A model generated the notes under the pieces. The model was not told the DNA's origin. It did no database searches and worked only from the letters and a program-made list of their open reading frames with translations. Shown piece by piece: positions 35,800-44,566 of a stretch of 46,664 nucleotides of DNA. The position numbers were made by a program, and so were the translations under genes. The stretch spans positions 1 through 46,664 of the forward strand of contig JAUICQ010000001.1 in the NCBI GenBank assembly GCA_030427425.1, read 5' to 3'. Source of the DNA: Fimbriimonadia bacterium. Lineage in GTDB: Bacteria > Armatimonadota > Fimbriimonadia > Fimbriimonadales > Fimbriimonadaceae. The stretch's first letter is position 1. Every line of letters begins with the position of its first letter.

Positions 35800-37650
35800 A
35801 TGAGATATCTAATATTATTATTTAGTTTATTTTCAGTATGGAACAAGGGTGCTGCTGCATCAGTGGGGACGAATAGTCCGGTTGGATCGGATTGTTTATC
35901 ATCTATTGATGCCTCCGATGAGAGTTCAGATAATCTTAGCGGGCCAGATAGAATAGAAAGGTTGAAGAGAATTGATGAATCTATACAATCTATCTGCAGA
36001 GACCTTTCCTCTCAAGAGTTGAGATTTTCTGGAGAGTTAAAAAAAATATCTAGTTCTTCGGAGATTCCAGAAATAGAAAAAAATGTGAAATCTGGATGCA
36101 CAGGTTTTTTCGGTGGATTATGTGCCTCTAAAAAAAGTATTCGTTCTGAAACATGTAATGCGCAACCTAGGACGCCTATGGTCTGCAAGATTCACTTTAA
36201 AAAAATCAGTAGAGTATTACAGCAACTTAATAGACTAACGAATGAAGACAACTGGAGAGATTTTCAAGCATCTAGGACAGTATATTTAAGGCTGAGAGAT
36301 CTTGAGAAAAACATAAAGAATAATCTACAAGGGCTCTCCTACTTTCTTTTTAAAGTGAATCAGATGCTTCCTTGCTGCAAAGAGAAAGGGCTTACTGTAC
36401 AGGTAAGTAGGGATGTTAAAAAGATTCCTAAGATTAAGAAAGATATCATCAATTTGCTGACTCTAGATTTTTATTCAGGGCTAACTGATATAGATTTAAG
36501 TTACCTTTGCCTACGAGACTATGAGGATGGGAATGATCTTATCGAATCTTTACCATTGGGTTTAAAGATACTTAATTTATATAGCTCAGAGATTACAAGC
36601 GATAGTTTGAAAAAATTAAGCAGATGTCTTTTGCTTGAAGAGCTAAATTTAAAACAGATAGTTTTAACTACTAGAGAAGATTGGGTAGAGGTAATTCAAT
36701 ATTTACCTACTAGCATTAAGAAGTTAAGACTAAGTAAAAGCAATATTAACAAGGGTGGTCTTCGGGAATTAAGCCGTTTAAAAAGTCTGGAAGCATTAGA
36801 TGTTTCTCAATTGTCTCTTGCGAATAATAATGATGGGATATGGGATTGTATAACATTATTTGCCTATTACGAATCAAGAACGGTACCAAGTTTTAGTTGT
36901 AGAATTGATGGTTATTGGGAATGCGTTATTAAAGCTTTACCTATAGGATTAAAGGAATTAAATCTTGATGAATCTATGTTAGATACACCAGGGCTTCTTG
37001 CTCTTAGTAGATTGAAAGATCTAGAGTCTTTACATTTGGGTTATACTCGATTATCTTCAGTATCAGACTGGTTACTGGTGGTTAGAGCTTTACCTGATAG
37101 TATAAATAGTTTAAGTTTGGGCCGCTGTGATATTGATGTATTAAGTTTGACGGAATTAACAGCTAAACTCAAGATGCTTGAATATATAGATCTGTCTAGA
37201 ATTTGGTTTAGTAATCCTGGCGATTGGAAAATGGTACTTGAGCAGCTGTCTTCTTGTATTCAGATTATAATTCTTACGAATACAGGTATCATACCATCTG
37301 GGACAGTAGGTCTTAAAAATCTGGAGAGCTTAGAATCGATAGCGTTAATTGGTTCACATATGTCTGGTAGAGACTGGGAACTCACCATGCAATACATACC
37401 TAAAACTTTGAAAAGAATTTATCTTGCTCATTCGAATATTGGGATGGAGGGATTGTTAGTCTTAGCTGAGTGTTTTAGAGATCTAGAAATAATTTATCTT
37501 GATAGGGTTTGCTTAGACTCTGTTAGTGACTGGATTCCAGTAATGCAGTCACTAACAGAGAAATTACAGAAAATATCTTTGTTAGGCTGTAATATCCCTG
37601 CCAATGCGTTATGTTATTTAAAGGCATTTCAAAAAGAAGAAGAAGAGTAG
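35800..37650 (+). CDS. Exported leucine-rich-repeat protein
   Basis: The 616-residue protein starts MRYLILLFSLFSVWNKGAAA, a signal peptide. A polar helical region follows to about residue 210 (with a Cys cluster near CTGFFGGLCASKKS). From about 220 to the end there are irregular leucine-rich repeats: LTDIDLSYLCL, LKILNLYSSEITSDSLKKLS, LEELNLKQIVLT, IKKLRLSKSNINKGGLRELS, LKELNLDESMLDTPGLLALS, LESLHLGYTRLS, INSLSLGRCDIDVLSLTELT, LKRIYLAHSNIGMEGLLVLA. Successive repeats alternate between two types, ending in a D-W-x-x-V segment such as DWVEVIQYLP, giving a period of roughly 60 residues. LRR proteins of host-associated bacteria often bind host proteins; that role is inferred. It forms an operon with 34703-35797. 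Confidence 0.82.
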   Translation: MRYLILLFSLFSVWNKGAAASVGTNSPVGSDCLSSIDASDESSDNLSGPDRIERLKRIDESIQSICRDLSSQELRFSGELKKISSSSEIPEIEKNVKSGCTGFFGGLCASKKSIRSETCNAQPRTPMVCKIHFKKISRVLQQLNRLTNEDNWRDFQASRTVYLRLRDLEKNIKNNLQGLSYFLFKVNQMLPCCKEKGLTVQVSRDVKKIPKIKKDIINLLTLDFYSGLTDIDLSYLCLRDYEDGNDLIESLPLGLKILNLYSSEITSDSLKKLSRCLLLEELNLKQIVLTTREDWVEVIQYLPTSIKKLRLSKSNINKGGLRELSRLKSLEALDVSQLSLANNNDGIWDCITLFAYYESRTVPSFSCRIDGYWECVIKALPIGLKELNLDESMLDTPGLLALSRLKDLESLHLGYTRLSSVSDWLLVVRALPDSINSLSLGRCDIDVLSLTELTAKLKMLEYIDLSRIWFSNPGDWKMVLEQLSSCIQIIILTNTGIIPSGTVGLKNLESLESIALIGSHMSGRDWELTMQYIPKTLKRIYLAHSNIGMEGLLVLAECFRDLEIIYLDRVCLDSVSDWIPVMQSLTEKLQKISLLGCNIPANALCYLKAFQKEEEE

Positions 37651-37666
37651 ACTCTGTATAACAGCT

Positions 37667-37696
37667 TATTTTACCTAGTACACTCTGGGTAAAATA
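37667..37696 (+). terminator. Hairpin just before glyS
   Basis: TATTTTACC (37667-37675) and GGTAAAATA (37688-37696) form a perfect 9-bp stem with a 12-base loop between the LRR stop and the glyS ATG. The right arm holds TAAAAT, which could also be the glyS -10 box. Confidence 0.5.
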
Positions 37697-37705
37697 GAAT
37701 TAGAT

Positions 37706-39808
37706 ATGTCTAATAATTCTGCAGAATTTTTACTGGAAGTGGGTTGCGAAGAGCTACCTGCTGGTTTTGTTGCTCCAGCACTGAAAGAACTCTCTTCTTT
37801 AATAGAAAAAAACTTAAATGATAGCCGACTGAGCTACGAAAAGGTTGCCACCTATGGTACATGTAGACGCCTTATTGTCTCTGTTCAGAATGTTCAGAAG
37901 CGGCAAGAAGATTCTACTAAAGTTCAGAAAGGACCTTCTTTAAAAGCAGCTTATAAGGAAGACGGTTCTCCTGCTCCAGCGTTAATAGGGTTCTGTAAAA
38001 GTAATGGGGTAGATGTAAATTCCGTAGAAAAGAGGGATGATTACATTTGGATAGAGAAAAATATTCCAGGTAGAGAAACAAAAGATATTCTGGCAGAGTT
38101 AATTCCTAATATATTATCCAAGCTGTATTTCCCTAAAACAATGAGATGGGCCAACTGGAAGATGAAGTTTGCACGTCCAATACGCTGGATTATTGCTGTA
38201 TTAGATGAGGAAGTAATTCCTTTTGAAGTGTGCGGAATTAAAAGCGGGAGCAGCAGCAGGGGTCATCGTCATCTGTCTAAAGCATGTTTTGAGGCAAAGA
38301 ATTTGGATAGCCTGCTGAGTTCGTTGAGAGCTAATTGTGTTGAGCCAGATGCTTCTATTAGAAGAGAGAAAATTATTAATGAATCGAATAGTCTCCTGGA
38401 TTCTGATGAGAGCATTAAGATAGATAAGGGTCTGTTAGAGGAGAATACGTATTTAGTAGAGAATGTCTTGCCGATACTAGGAAGTATTGGTAGTGAGTAT
38501 ATGAGCTTACCTGGCGAGATAATTCAGGATACATTAGCTAAGCACGCCAAGTTCTTTTCTATTATAAACAAAGATGGGTTTACTGTTCCTAAATTTATAT
38601 CGATAGCTAATAGCGGTGATGTAGATACCATTAGAGAGGGGAACGAGAAGCTGATTAATGCCAGATTGAATGACGCTAAATTCTTCTACGATAAAGAGAG
38701 TAATGTAAAAATAGATTCGTTCTTGGATAAAACTGAAGGTGTTCTTTTCCAGAAAGAGTTGGGCACCATGAAACAAGTAGCAAGCAGACTCTCCAATATC
38801 TGTTCATTCTTTGCTGATAAATTAGATTTGGACAAGGATATTGCTGCGAAGTGCGGATTATATTCCAAAGCCGATCTTTCTACAGAACTAGTGGCTGAAC
38901 TTCCAGACTTACAAGGGATAATTGGTAGCATTTATTTAGCAAGGGAGGGTTATCATAAATCTGTGTGTTGCGCAGTGAGGAATCATTACAAGCTAGAATC
39001 TGTACTGAAAAATAAGGATGAGTATTCGGAAATTCTTTTTGTAGCCAACTTAATAGATAGGCTTACCGGATTTCTTGCTATAGGTAAGTTGCCATCGGGT
39101 TCTAGTGATCCTTTTGGTTTGAGAAGAGCTATCAATTACCTGATTATTATTGCCGGTAATAAGAGTAAGTGTTCTGAATATTATTATGATGCATTTCAAT
39201 TTGCAATGGATCTTTACGAGAACCAGGGTTTAACTATCAAACAGGATGATTTATTTAAGAGTATTTCGCACTTGTTTATTCAGCGGTATGGAGTGCTGAC
39301 AGGTATTGATGATAATAGAGAGATACTGTTTTCACAGGATAATCATGATAAGTTAGATGTGAGACTTTTAAATGCTGCGCTAGAAGATCTTAGCCCAAGT
39401 GAAGTGTTGAATGTAGGATTAGTGAGAAATCGTATTCAAGCTGCTATAGATATCGAATTTAACGAAGCGTACTATCCACTAGCAAGATCGGCAACTAGAG
39501 TGTTTAATTTGATAAAAGCTGCTAAAAACAAAGAGTTTACTCTGCCGAATGTTGAAGGTGGCTATAAGTTGCCTGAAATCTTTGATGAAGTAGTGGGTGT
39601 ATTAGAGTCTGATCCATCCCTGCAAAATGCGTTAAAGCTTACTGCTTGCATTGAAAAGTATTTGGATAATACCATGGTGCTCTCAGAAGATGAATCGGAG
39701 CGGAACAGGAACCTTGCCGTGTTGGTGGTGTTGCATAGATATTTAAATACGCTTGTGAATTTTTCGTTTATTCCGCTTGAAGAGGCGAGAGAAGTAGTGG
39801 TTGTTTAA
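37706..39808 (+). CDS. glyS: Glycyl-tRNA synthetase beta subunit
   Basis: The 700-residue beta chain of the tetrameric (alpha2beta2) glycyl-tRNA synthetase is recognised by MSNNSAEFLLEVGCEELPAG, YGTCRRLIVSVQNVQKRQED, FPKTMRWANWKMKFARPIRWI, the HD-like segment LGTMKQVASRLSNI, DLSTELVAELPDLQGIIGSI, and the C-terminal anticodon-binding region with GKLPSGSSDPFGLRRAINYL. The alpha subunit gene glyQ is not adjacent, so it must lie elsewhere in the genome. This differs from Chlamydia, where the two are fused. The length is normal. Confidence 0.97.
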   Translation: MSNNSAEFLLEVGCEELPAGFVAPALKELSSLIEKNLNDSRLSYEKVATYGTCRRLIVSVQNVQKRQEDSTKVQKGPSLKAAYKEDGSPAPALIGFCKSNGVDVNSVEKRDDYIWIEKNIPGRETKDILAELIPNILSKLYFPKTMRWANWKMKFARPIRWIIAVLDEEVIPFEVCGIKSGSSSRGHRHLSKACFEAKNLDSLLSSLRANCVEPDASIRREKIINESNSLLDSDESIKIDKGLLEENTYLVENVLPILGSIGSEYMSLPGEIIQDTLAKHAKFFSIINKDGFTVPKFISIANSGDVDTIREGNEKLINARLNDAKFFYDKESNVKIDSFLDKTEGVLFQKELGTMKQVASRLSNICSFFADKLDLDKDIAAKCGLYSKADLSTELVAELPDLQGIIGSIYLAREGYHKSVCCAVRNHYKLESVLKNKDEYSEILFVANLIDRLTGFLAIGKLPSGSSDPFGLRRAINYLIIIAGNKSKCSEYYYDAFQFAMDLYENQGLTIKQDDLFKSISHLFIQRYGVLTGIDDNREILFSQDNHDKLDVRLLNAALEDLSPSEVLNVGLVRNRIQAAIDIEFNEAYYPLARSATRVFNLIKAAKNKEFTLPNVEGGYKLPEIFDEVVGVLESDPSLQNALKLTACIEKYLDNTMVLSEDESERNRNLAVLVVLHRYLNTLVNFSFIPLEEAREVVVV

Positions 39809-39872
39809 TTAGCTAGAATATGCAGAGTACTTTAATATAATCAAATTGATATATTCTGATTTGTTACCAGAG

Positions 39873-39911
39873 TAGAGTTCCAAAGAAAAATATATTCTCT
39901 ATGGAGCTCTA
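39873..39911. terminator. Weak hairpin between convergent genes
   Basis: TAGAGTTCC (39873-39881) and GGAGCTCTA (39903-39911) pair with one G-U over a 21-base loop. It lies between the glyS stop and the stop of the opposing lipoprotein gene. No T-tract. Confidence 0.35.
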
Positions 39912-39915
39912 GAAT

Positions 39916-40965
39916 TTAGTCTGTTTCTTTGTTTTCAATATGCTGGATTTTTAGTTTCATAGAGTCTGCTTGTTTGGATATACCATGTAAGTCTTCTAGT
40001 ATAATTTTTAAGAATTCTTCAGTGTTACTCTGTTTTTCAAATCTATTTTCTAAATCTGTATCTTTAGAATTAAATAGCCAGTGCATTACACGTAACTCTT
40101 CTTCAAGTTGTGTGATTTTTTCCGAGTAGACATCTAAGAGGCGCAGTGCAGTCTCTGCTCTTTCTTTTAGATCTACATCTTTAGTTTCAATTTCTTTTTC
40201 TGTACCATTATTTTTCGAAACAGATTCTATTTGTACTATTCGGCTGAGTTCAGATTCTAGATTTTGTAGATCGGTTCTAAGTTCAGCGTTGCTAATTTCT
40301 AGTGCTTCTGTTAAAGTAGTGAGGTCTGAATTAATATCTTTTAGGTTGCTTGCATATTTAGAGAGTGTATCAATAACTGTTATATGCTGATCGATAGTGA
40401 GTCTGGCGGCATCAAGAGCAATGTTAGATTGGGATAGTAGTTCTTTTTCCGAATTTAACTCTTCGGTTAATTTCTGCACTTCTTTTGAGTTAGATATTTT
40501 ACTCTCTTTGATATGGTTTTCTAATCCATTGATATAACGTTGTTGAGTGTTAATTCTTACATCTTGGTGGTCTAGAGTGCGTTGATGAGATATTCTACTG
40601 GTATTCAGTTCTGCAATTGTAGCTTGTTTTTCAAGCTCTTTTGTGTCTAAACTTTTTGCTAAAGACTTGTTAGTTTTTTCAAGATCTGTAATCTGCTCTG
40701 TTTTGCTACTATTTACGTTACTTTTCCATCTAGAAAATGCCTTTAATTTATCAATCGTATTGTTATTTCGAGTAATAATCGCATGAAGCTTATCAACATC
40801 TTTCTGCTGTACATTATGTTCGTTATTTGTTGCTAATTTTTCCAACGCTGCTCTAGTTGGCATATTGCCAGAATTCTCATTTCTATGTTGTGTGTTATTG
40901 CAGCCAGATAATAAGGCGCAGAGAGTCAATACTTCAATAAAACCTAAAAAGCATTTGTTGTTCAT
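39916..40965 (-). CDS. Coiled-coil lipoprotein
   Basis: The 349-residue protein has a lipobox (VLTLCALLSGC|NN) with the lipid Cys near residue 22. The mature part is almost entirely heptad-like and rich in Glu, Lys, Leu, Ser and Asn, with long segments such as QITDLEKTNKSLAKSLDTKE and ITQLEEELRVMHWLF that should form extended coiled coils. No named domain is seen. Long coiled-coil lipoproteins can act as periplasmic spacers or surface filaments; this is inference. It is convergent with glyS and divergent from the metalloprotease gene. Confidence 0.8.
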   Translation of the reverse strand: MNNKCFLGFIEVLTLCALLSGCNNTQHRNENSGNMPTRAALEKLATNNEHNVQQKDVDKLHAIITRNNNTIDKLKAFSRWKSNVNSSKTEQITDLEKTNKSLAKSLDTKELEKQATIAELNTSRISHQRTLDHQDVRINTQQRYINGLENHIKESKISNSKEVQKLTEELNSEKELLSQSNIALDAARLTIDQHITVIDTLSKYASNLKDINSDLTTLTEALEISNAELRTDLQNLESELSRIVQIESVSKNNGTEKEIETKDVDLKERAETALRLLDVYSEKITQLEEELRVMHWLFNSKDTDLENRFEKQSNTEEFLKIILEDLHGISKQADSMKLKIQHIENKETD

Positions 40966-41074
40966 AAATTTAAACCTATTCAGTGAGTTAATATGTATAG
41001 ATTTTTTTAAAATCCATATTTAAATATAGTAGCATTTTATCTCTATTTCCGACATTGTATTGATATGTGGTTCG

Positions 41075-41104
41075 TTGACTGTTTTTCGTGTTCGTGAATA
41101 TTAT
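41075..41104 (+). promoter_or_regulatory. Promoter of the metalloprotease gene
   Basis: TTGACT (41075-41080) and TATTAT (41099-41104) have an 18-base spacer. The GTG start is only 18 bases past the -10, so the leader is about 12 bases and has no Shine-Dalgarno site. Confidence 0.5.
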
Positions 41105-41122
41105 AATGGTAAACTTTAACTT

Positions 41123-44100
41123 GTGGAAAATAGGAAAAAAAGTGTTAAAAAAATTCTCGGCTATATTTTAAAAAATAGCACAATTACCGCCTTATTAATT
41201 GCAGCAGTTGTATCTGTTGCTCATTCTGCTGAAAGTGCTAATGCAGGAAAGATACCTACAAAGGCAGATGAAAAAATAGAAAAGGAGAGTGAATTTGAGA
41301 AGAGGAGAGATTATATAAACTCCATTATTAATGATAGTCATTTCACAAGCAGTACTCATATCCCTTTAGATGCCAAAAAACTTTGGAAAGATTTATGTAA
41401 TTTGAAAAACAAGCATATTAAAGGACCAGTATTGCTATCAGATCTACTTTATATTCTTGATAAAGATGGCTTTATTGCATTATACGATAATAAATTAAAT
41501 AATGAGGAGGAGCGTATCGACGGTTATATCCGTTTTGATATTAAAAAAAATAGATTAGAGATTAACTTTGGTCCTCGTTATGGGTGTGGAAAGGTCACCT
41601 ATGCTGATGAGGGTGCAGATAGGATAATTTCTGAAGTAAGTAGAATATATAGCATGCTGAAAGTAAGTCCAGGAACAGAAGTTGCTGAATCTTATTTTAT
41701 CGATTCCGTGTATAATCCCAGGCTTGATACAGTTGAATATACCGGTACGTTGAAAACAGTCATCGAAAATAAATTAACGGTGCTGCAATACGATTTTCAG
41801 AACGAACTTATTACTACTGGATATAATGTATTTTTTCATGTTTTACGACAAGTGTTAGGTAGATTCCACCCAGCAGTTAATAGCGTTACAAATGTTAAGA
41901 ATGAGACAGCTATTAATATATATAATTCTTTAATAGAGAATAAGAAGGCACATGAAGGTGCTTTTAAAGTTTGGGAGAGTAAAGGTGAGGTGCTTTTCGA
42001 ATTACCCAAAGAGAAGCTAGGTGATATCTGGTGTGTACAGTCGATTGTTACAAAAGGATCTCAAGAGTGTCTATCCGCTGGTGATTTGATGAATGTATTT
42101 CCGATTGCCAAACCTTATAAGTTTGAAAAAAAAGGGAAAAACATTTTAATTAAGCAGGCTAATAGTAAATATCAATGGAGTGAACATGCCTCTATAGCTA
42201 AGAGTATAGAGAATGGTTTAGGTGAACCGATTGTTGCTACTCTTCCAATTATTGCTAAAAACCCGTTTACTAAAAAATACTTAGTGGATGGCAGTACGTT
42301 TGTTAGGAAAGAGTTGTATCATGAATTTGCAGAAGATGTATTTAGATGGCACGGTATAAGACCATCTGATAGTTTCCATTTAATGAATATTAAGAATTAT
42401 TCTGAAAATACAATTCTTAATTTCTCTGCTCAATTAGATACAAACAACATAGAATTTCCATTCCCACCTGCACCTAACAGATTAGGTAATTGCTTAGAGA
42501 GTGAGAAGCATATACCGTTAGAGATTTCTGCTAATTTATGGTGGTATAAGGAGAATAATAGCTATAAACCAAGGCTTGCTGATGAAAGAGTGCTCTACTT
42601 TACAAGGAATGTCCATAATCTTGATAAGTATGATAAAAATAATCCTCAGCAGATGTTAATTGCAAGATGGGATGTAAGAAAAGAGAACCCTGCTGAAAAA
42701 GTATCTAAGCCTACAAAACAGATTGTTTGGACGTTAGATTATTCTGTACCTACTGAATATAGAGAGATAATTAAGGAAGGAATTTTAGAATGGAATAAGG
42801 CATTTGAACCTTTAGGTTTCAAGGATGTTGTTAGGGTGCAGAATGCAGAAGACGTGAAAGATTATCATCCTGGTGATATCAGGTTTAATACAGTAAGATG
42901 GACCATGATGCATTCAAATATGAGTGCATCAACAAATGTGCTGATGGATCCTTTTACAGGTGAAATAAAATCATCGTCAATAATCATGAGCCCGAGGTAT
43001 ACAAGATTAGGTAAATGGATTACGAATTTATTTACTTGTACTAATTCTGGAGTAAATGGAGCTGTTAATGATAAGTTGATTGAAAGCTTGCAGAAAGAAC
43101 TGATTAGCCCTGAAAACATGAATGCGTTTGGATTAATCGAAAACGTGGTAGGGTCGCTTGTTCATTTAACTAAAGAGAAACGAAAAGACTTAGAAGATTG
43201 CATCAAGAGACAGTTTATAAAACATCTTGCTGTTCACGAAGTTGGTCATGGTCTTGGCCTTAGGCATAATTTTACATCGCATACTGCTTTTACCACAGAT
43301 CAGCTTAAAGATAAAAACTTTACCAAGCAGAATGGTATAGTAGCCAGCGTGATGGATTATACTGGAGACAATATCTACGCTTTTCAGCATGGGAAGGAGG
43401 GTGTGTTTTACCAGGATAGATTAGGAGAATATGATAAGTGGGCTATTAAGTATGGCTATATGCCCGTAGTAGCAAGTACGCTAGAGACTGAAAGAAAGAT
43501 TCTTCAAAGTATGGTGTGTAAAGATAGTGGATTACTTGGCTTAAAATTCATGACTGATGAGGATACTTATAATGGTAATAACCCGTATGCTGATACGTCA
43601 GTATTGGCTAGAGATACATTGAATTATTCCAGAGACTACATGAAATTAATTGCGGATGTTAGAGAAAATCTTTTAAAACATTATGTTATTGGAGATAAAA
43701 ACTTCTCTAAGCAGACAAAGAAATTTCTAAACTCTTATGGGATGACTTTGCCTGGGTTGTCATCACCATGTAAGTTTATTGGTGGAGTAGAGAAGAGTAG
43801 AAGTAGAGTAGGTGATGAAGGGTTTACTTACGTTGCTAAACCGATTGATGCAAAACTGCAGAGGGAGGCATTGACTTTGGTATTAGATTACTCACTGAAT
43901 ATCGAACTTCCTAATTTGCCTAAAGACGTAGCATTTAATATGAATCTGGGATATCATAATCCAGCACCGATGGTATGTCGAACCATAGAAACTAAAGATA
44001 CCCCAAGTTTGAGGCACTTAATTGGACTAATTAATAGATATATGATCTGGGAATTATTCAATTTTAGAAAGATAAATGATATTATTAGAAATGCTGAATA

Positions 44101-44455
44101 CTGCAAAGGTAACAGCGAGGTATATTCGCTGGAAGAATATGTAAGTACTATCTGTTCTCATGTGTTTAAAGAGATTCAGAATAAGTGTAATGTTTCTTCA
44201 GTTAGACGTGATACTCAATTTTCTTTATTGAACCAGCTGTTCCAATGGTGGCACCCTTCTCATGGATTATCATCTCAGGCTGTTGATAGCGATATGCGAC
44301 TTTTAGTGGATAAGTATATCAAGAAACTAAAGTCTGGCTTAAATAGTGGGGTGATTAATGCAAAACTTGATAGCATGAGTAAACTGCATTATCAGAGCAT
44401 GCTTGATAAAATAAATCGATTAGAGAAAACTCAGAATATTGCACTGAATCATTAG
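41123..44455 (+). CDS. Large exported zinc metalloprotease (DUF4953/DUF5117-like)
   Basis: The 1110-residue protein starts at GTG 41123 with a signal peptide (LKNSTITALLIAAVVSVAHSA). The zinc-binding motif HEVGHGLGLRH is at residues 705-715 (His705, Glu706, His709, His715), and a Met-turn-like SVMDYTGDN follows about 45 residues later, as in metzincin-type zinc proteases. The N-terminal 600 residues hold beta-rich regions, with the PVPTEYREIIKEGILEWNKA-like sequence (SVPTEYREIIKEGILEWNKA) just ahead of the catalytic domain. This layout matches large zinc-dependent metalloproteases of Bacteroidetes, Verrucomicrobia and Planctomycetes with unknown substrates. It probably acts in the periplasm or outside the cell, perhaps on host proteins. 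Confidence 0.85.
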   Translation: MENRKKSVKKILGYILKNSTITALLIAAVVSVAHSAESANAGKIPTKADEKIEKESEFEKRRDYINSIINDSHFTSSTHIPLDAKKLWKDLCNLKNKHIKGPVLLSDLLYILDKDGFIALYDNKLNNEEERIDGYIRFDIKKNRLEINFGPRYGCGKVTYADEGADRIISEVSRIYSMLKVSPGTEVAESYFIDSVYNPRLDTVEYTGTLKTVIENKLTVLQYDFQNELITTGYNVFFHVLRQVLGRFHPAVNSVTNVKNETAINIYNSLIENKKAHEGAFKVWESKGEVLFELPKEKLGDIWCVQSIVTKGSQECLSAGDLMNVFPIAKPYKFEKKGKNILIKQANSKYQWSEHASIAKSIENGLGEPIVATLPIIAKNPFTKKYLVDGSTFVRKELYHEFAEDVFRWHGIRPSDSFHLMNIKNYSENTILNFSAQLDTNNIEFPFPPAPNRLGNCLESEKHIPLEISANLWWYKENNSYKPRLADERVLYFTRNVHNLDKYDKNNPQQMLIARWDVRKENPAEKVSKPTKQIVWTLDYSVPTEYREIIKEGILEWNKAFEPLGFKDVVRVQNAEDVKDYHPGDIRFNTVRWTMMHSNMSASTNVLMDPFTGEIKSSSIIMSPRYTRLGKWITNLFTCTNSGVNGAVNDKLIESLQKELISPENMNAFGLIENVVGSLVHLTKEKRKDLEDCIKRQFIKHLAVHEVGHGLGLRHNFTSHTAFTTDQLKDKNFTKQNGIVASVMDYTGDNIYAFQHGKEGVFYQDRLGEYDKWAIKYGYMPVVASTLETERKILQSMVCKDSGLLGLKFMTDEDTYNGNNPYADTSVLARDTLNYSRDYMKLIADVRENLLKHYVIGDKNFSKQTKKFLNSYGMTLPGLSSPCKFIGGVEKSRSRVGDEGFTYVAKPIDAKLQREALTLVLDYSLNIELPNLPKDVAFNMNLGYHNPAPMVCRTIETKDTPSLRHLIGLINRYMIWELFNFRKINDIIRNAEYCKGNSEVYSLEEYVSTICSHVFKEIQNKCNVSSVRRDTQFSLLNQLFQWWHPSHGLSSQAVDSDMRLLVDKYIKKLKSGLNSGVINAKLDSMSKLHYQSMLDKINRLEKTQNIALNH

Positions 44456-44474
44456 GTGTAATATCGATGTGCTA

Positions 44475-44508
44475 TTAGGTCTTATATGAGTAAACATTTA
44501 AGGCCTAA
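44475..44508 (+). terminator. Hairpin after the metalloprotease gene
   Basis: TTAGGTCTTA (44475-44484) and TAAGGCCTAA (44499-44508) form a 10-bp stem with one G-U pair and a 14-base loop, 20 bases after the stop. There is no T-tract. Confidence 0.4.
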
Positions 44509-44566
44509 ACATGAAAAATTATAAAAGATAGCATTTTTCCTAGTGCATTGTGCCGATAATATAGGT

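Noticed and set aside
44543-44566. GTG start for the PepC gene
   Set aside because: ATG 44567 fits better with the nearby -10 box, and the eight extra residues add nothing recognisable; this remains a preference, not proof.
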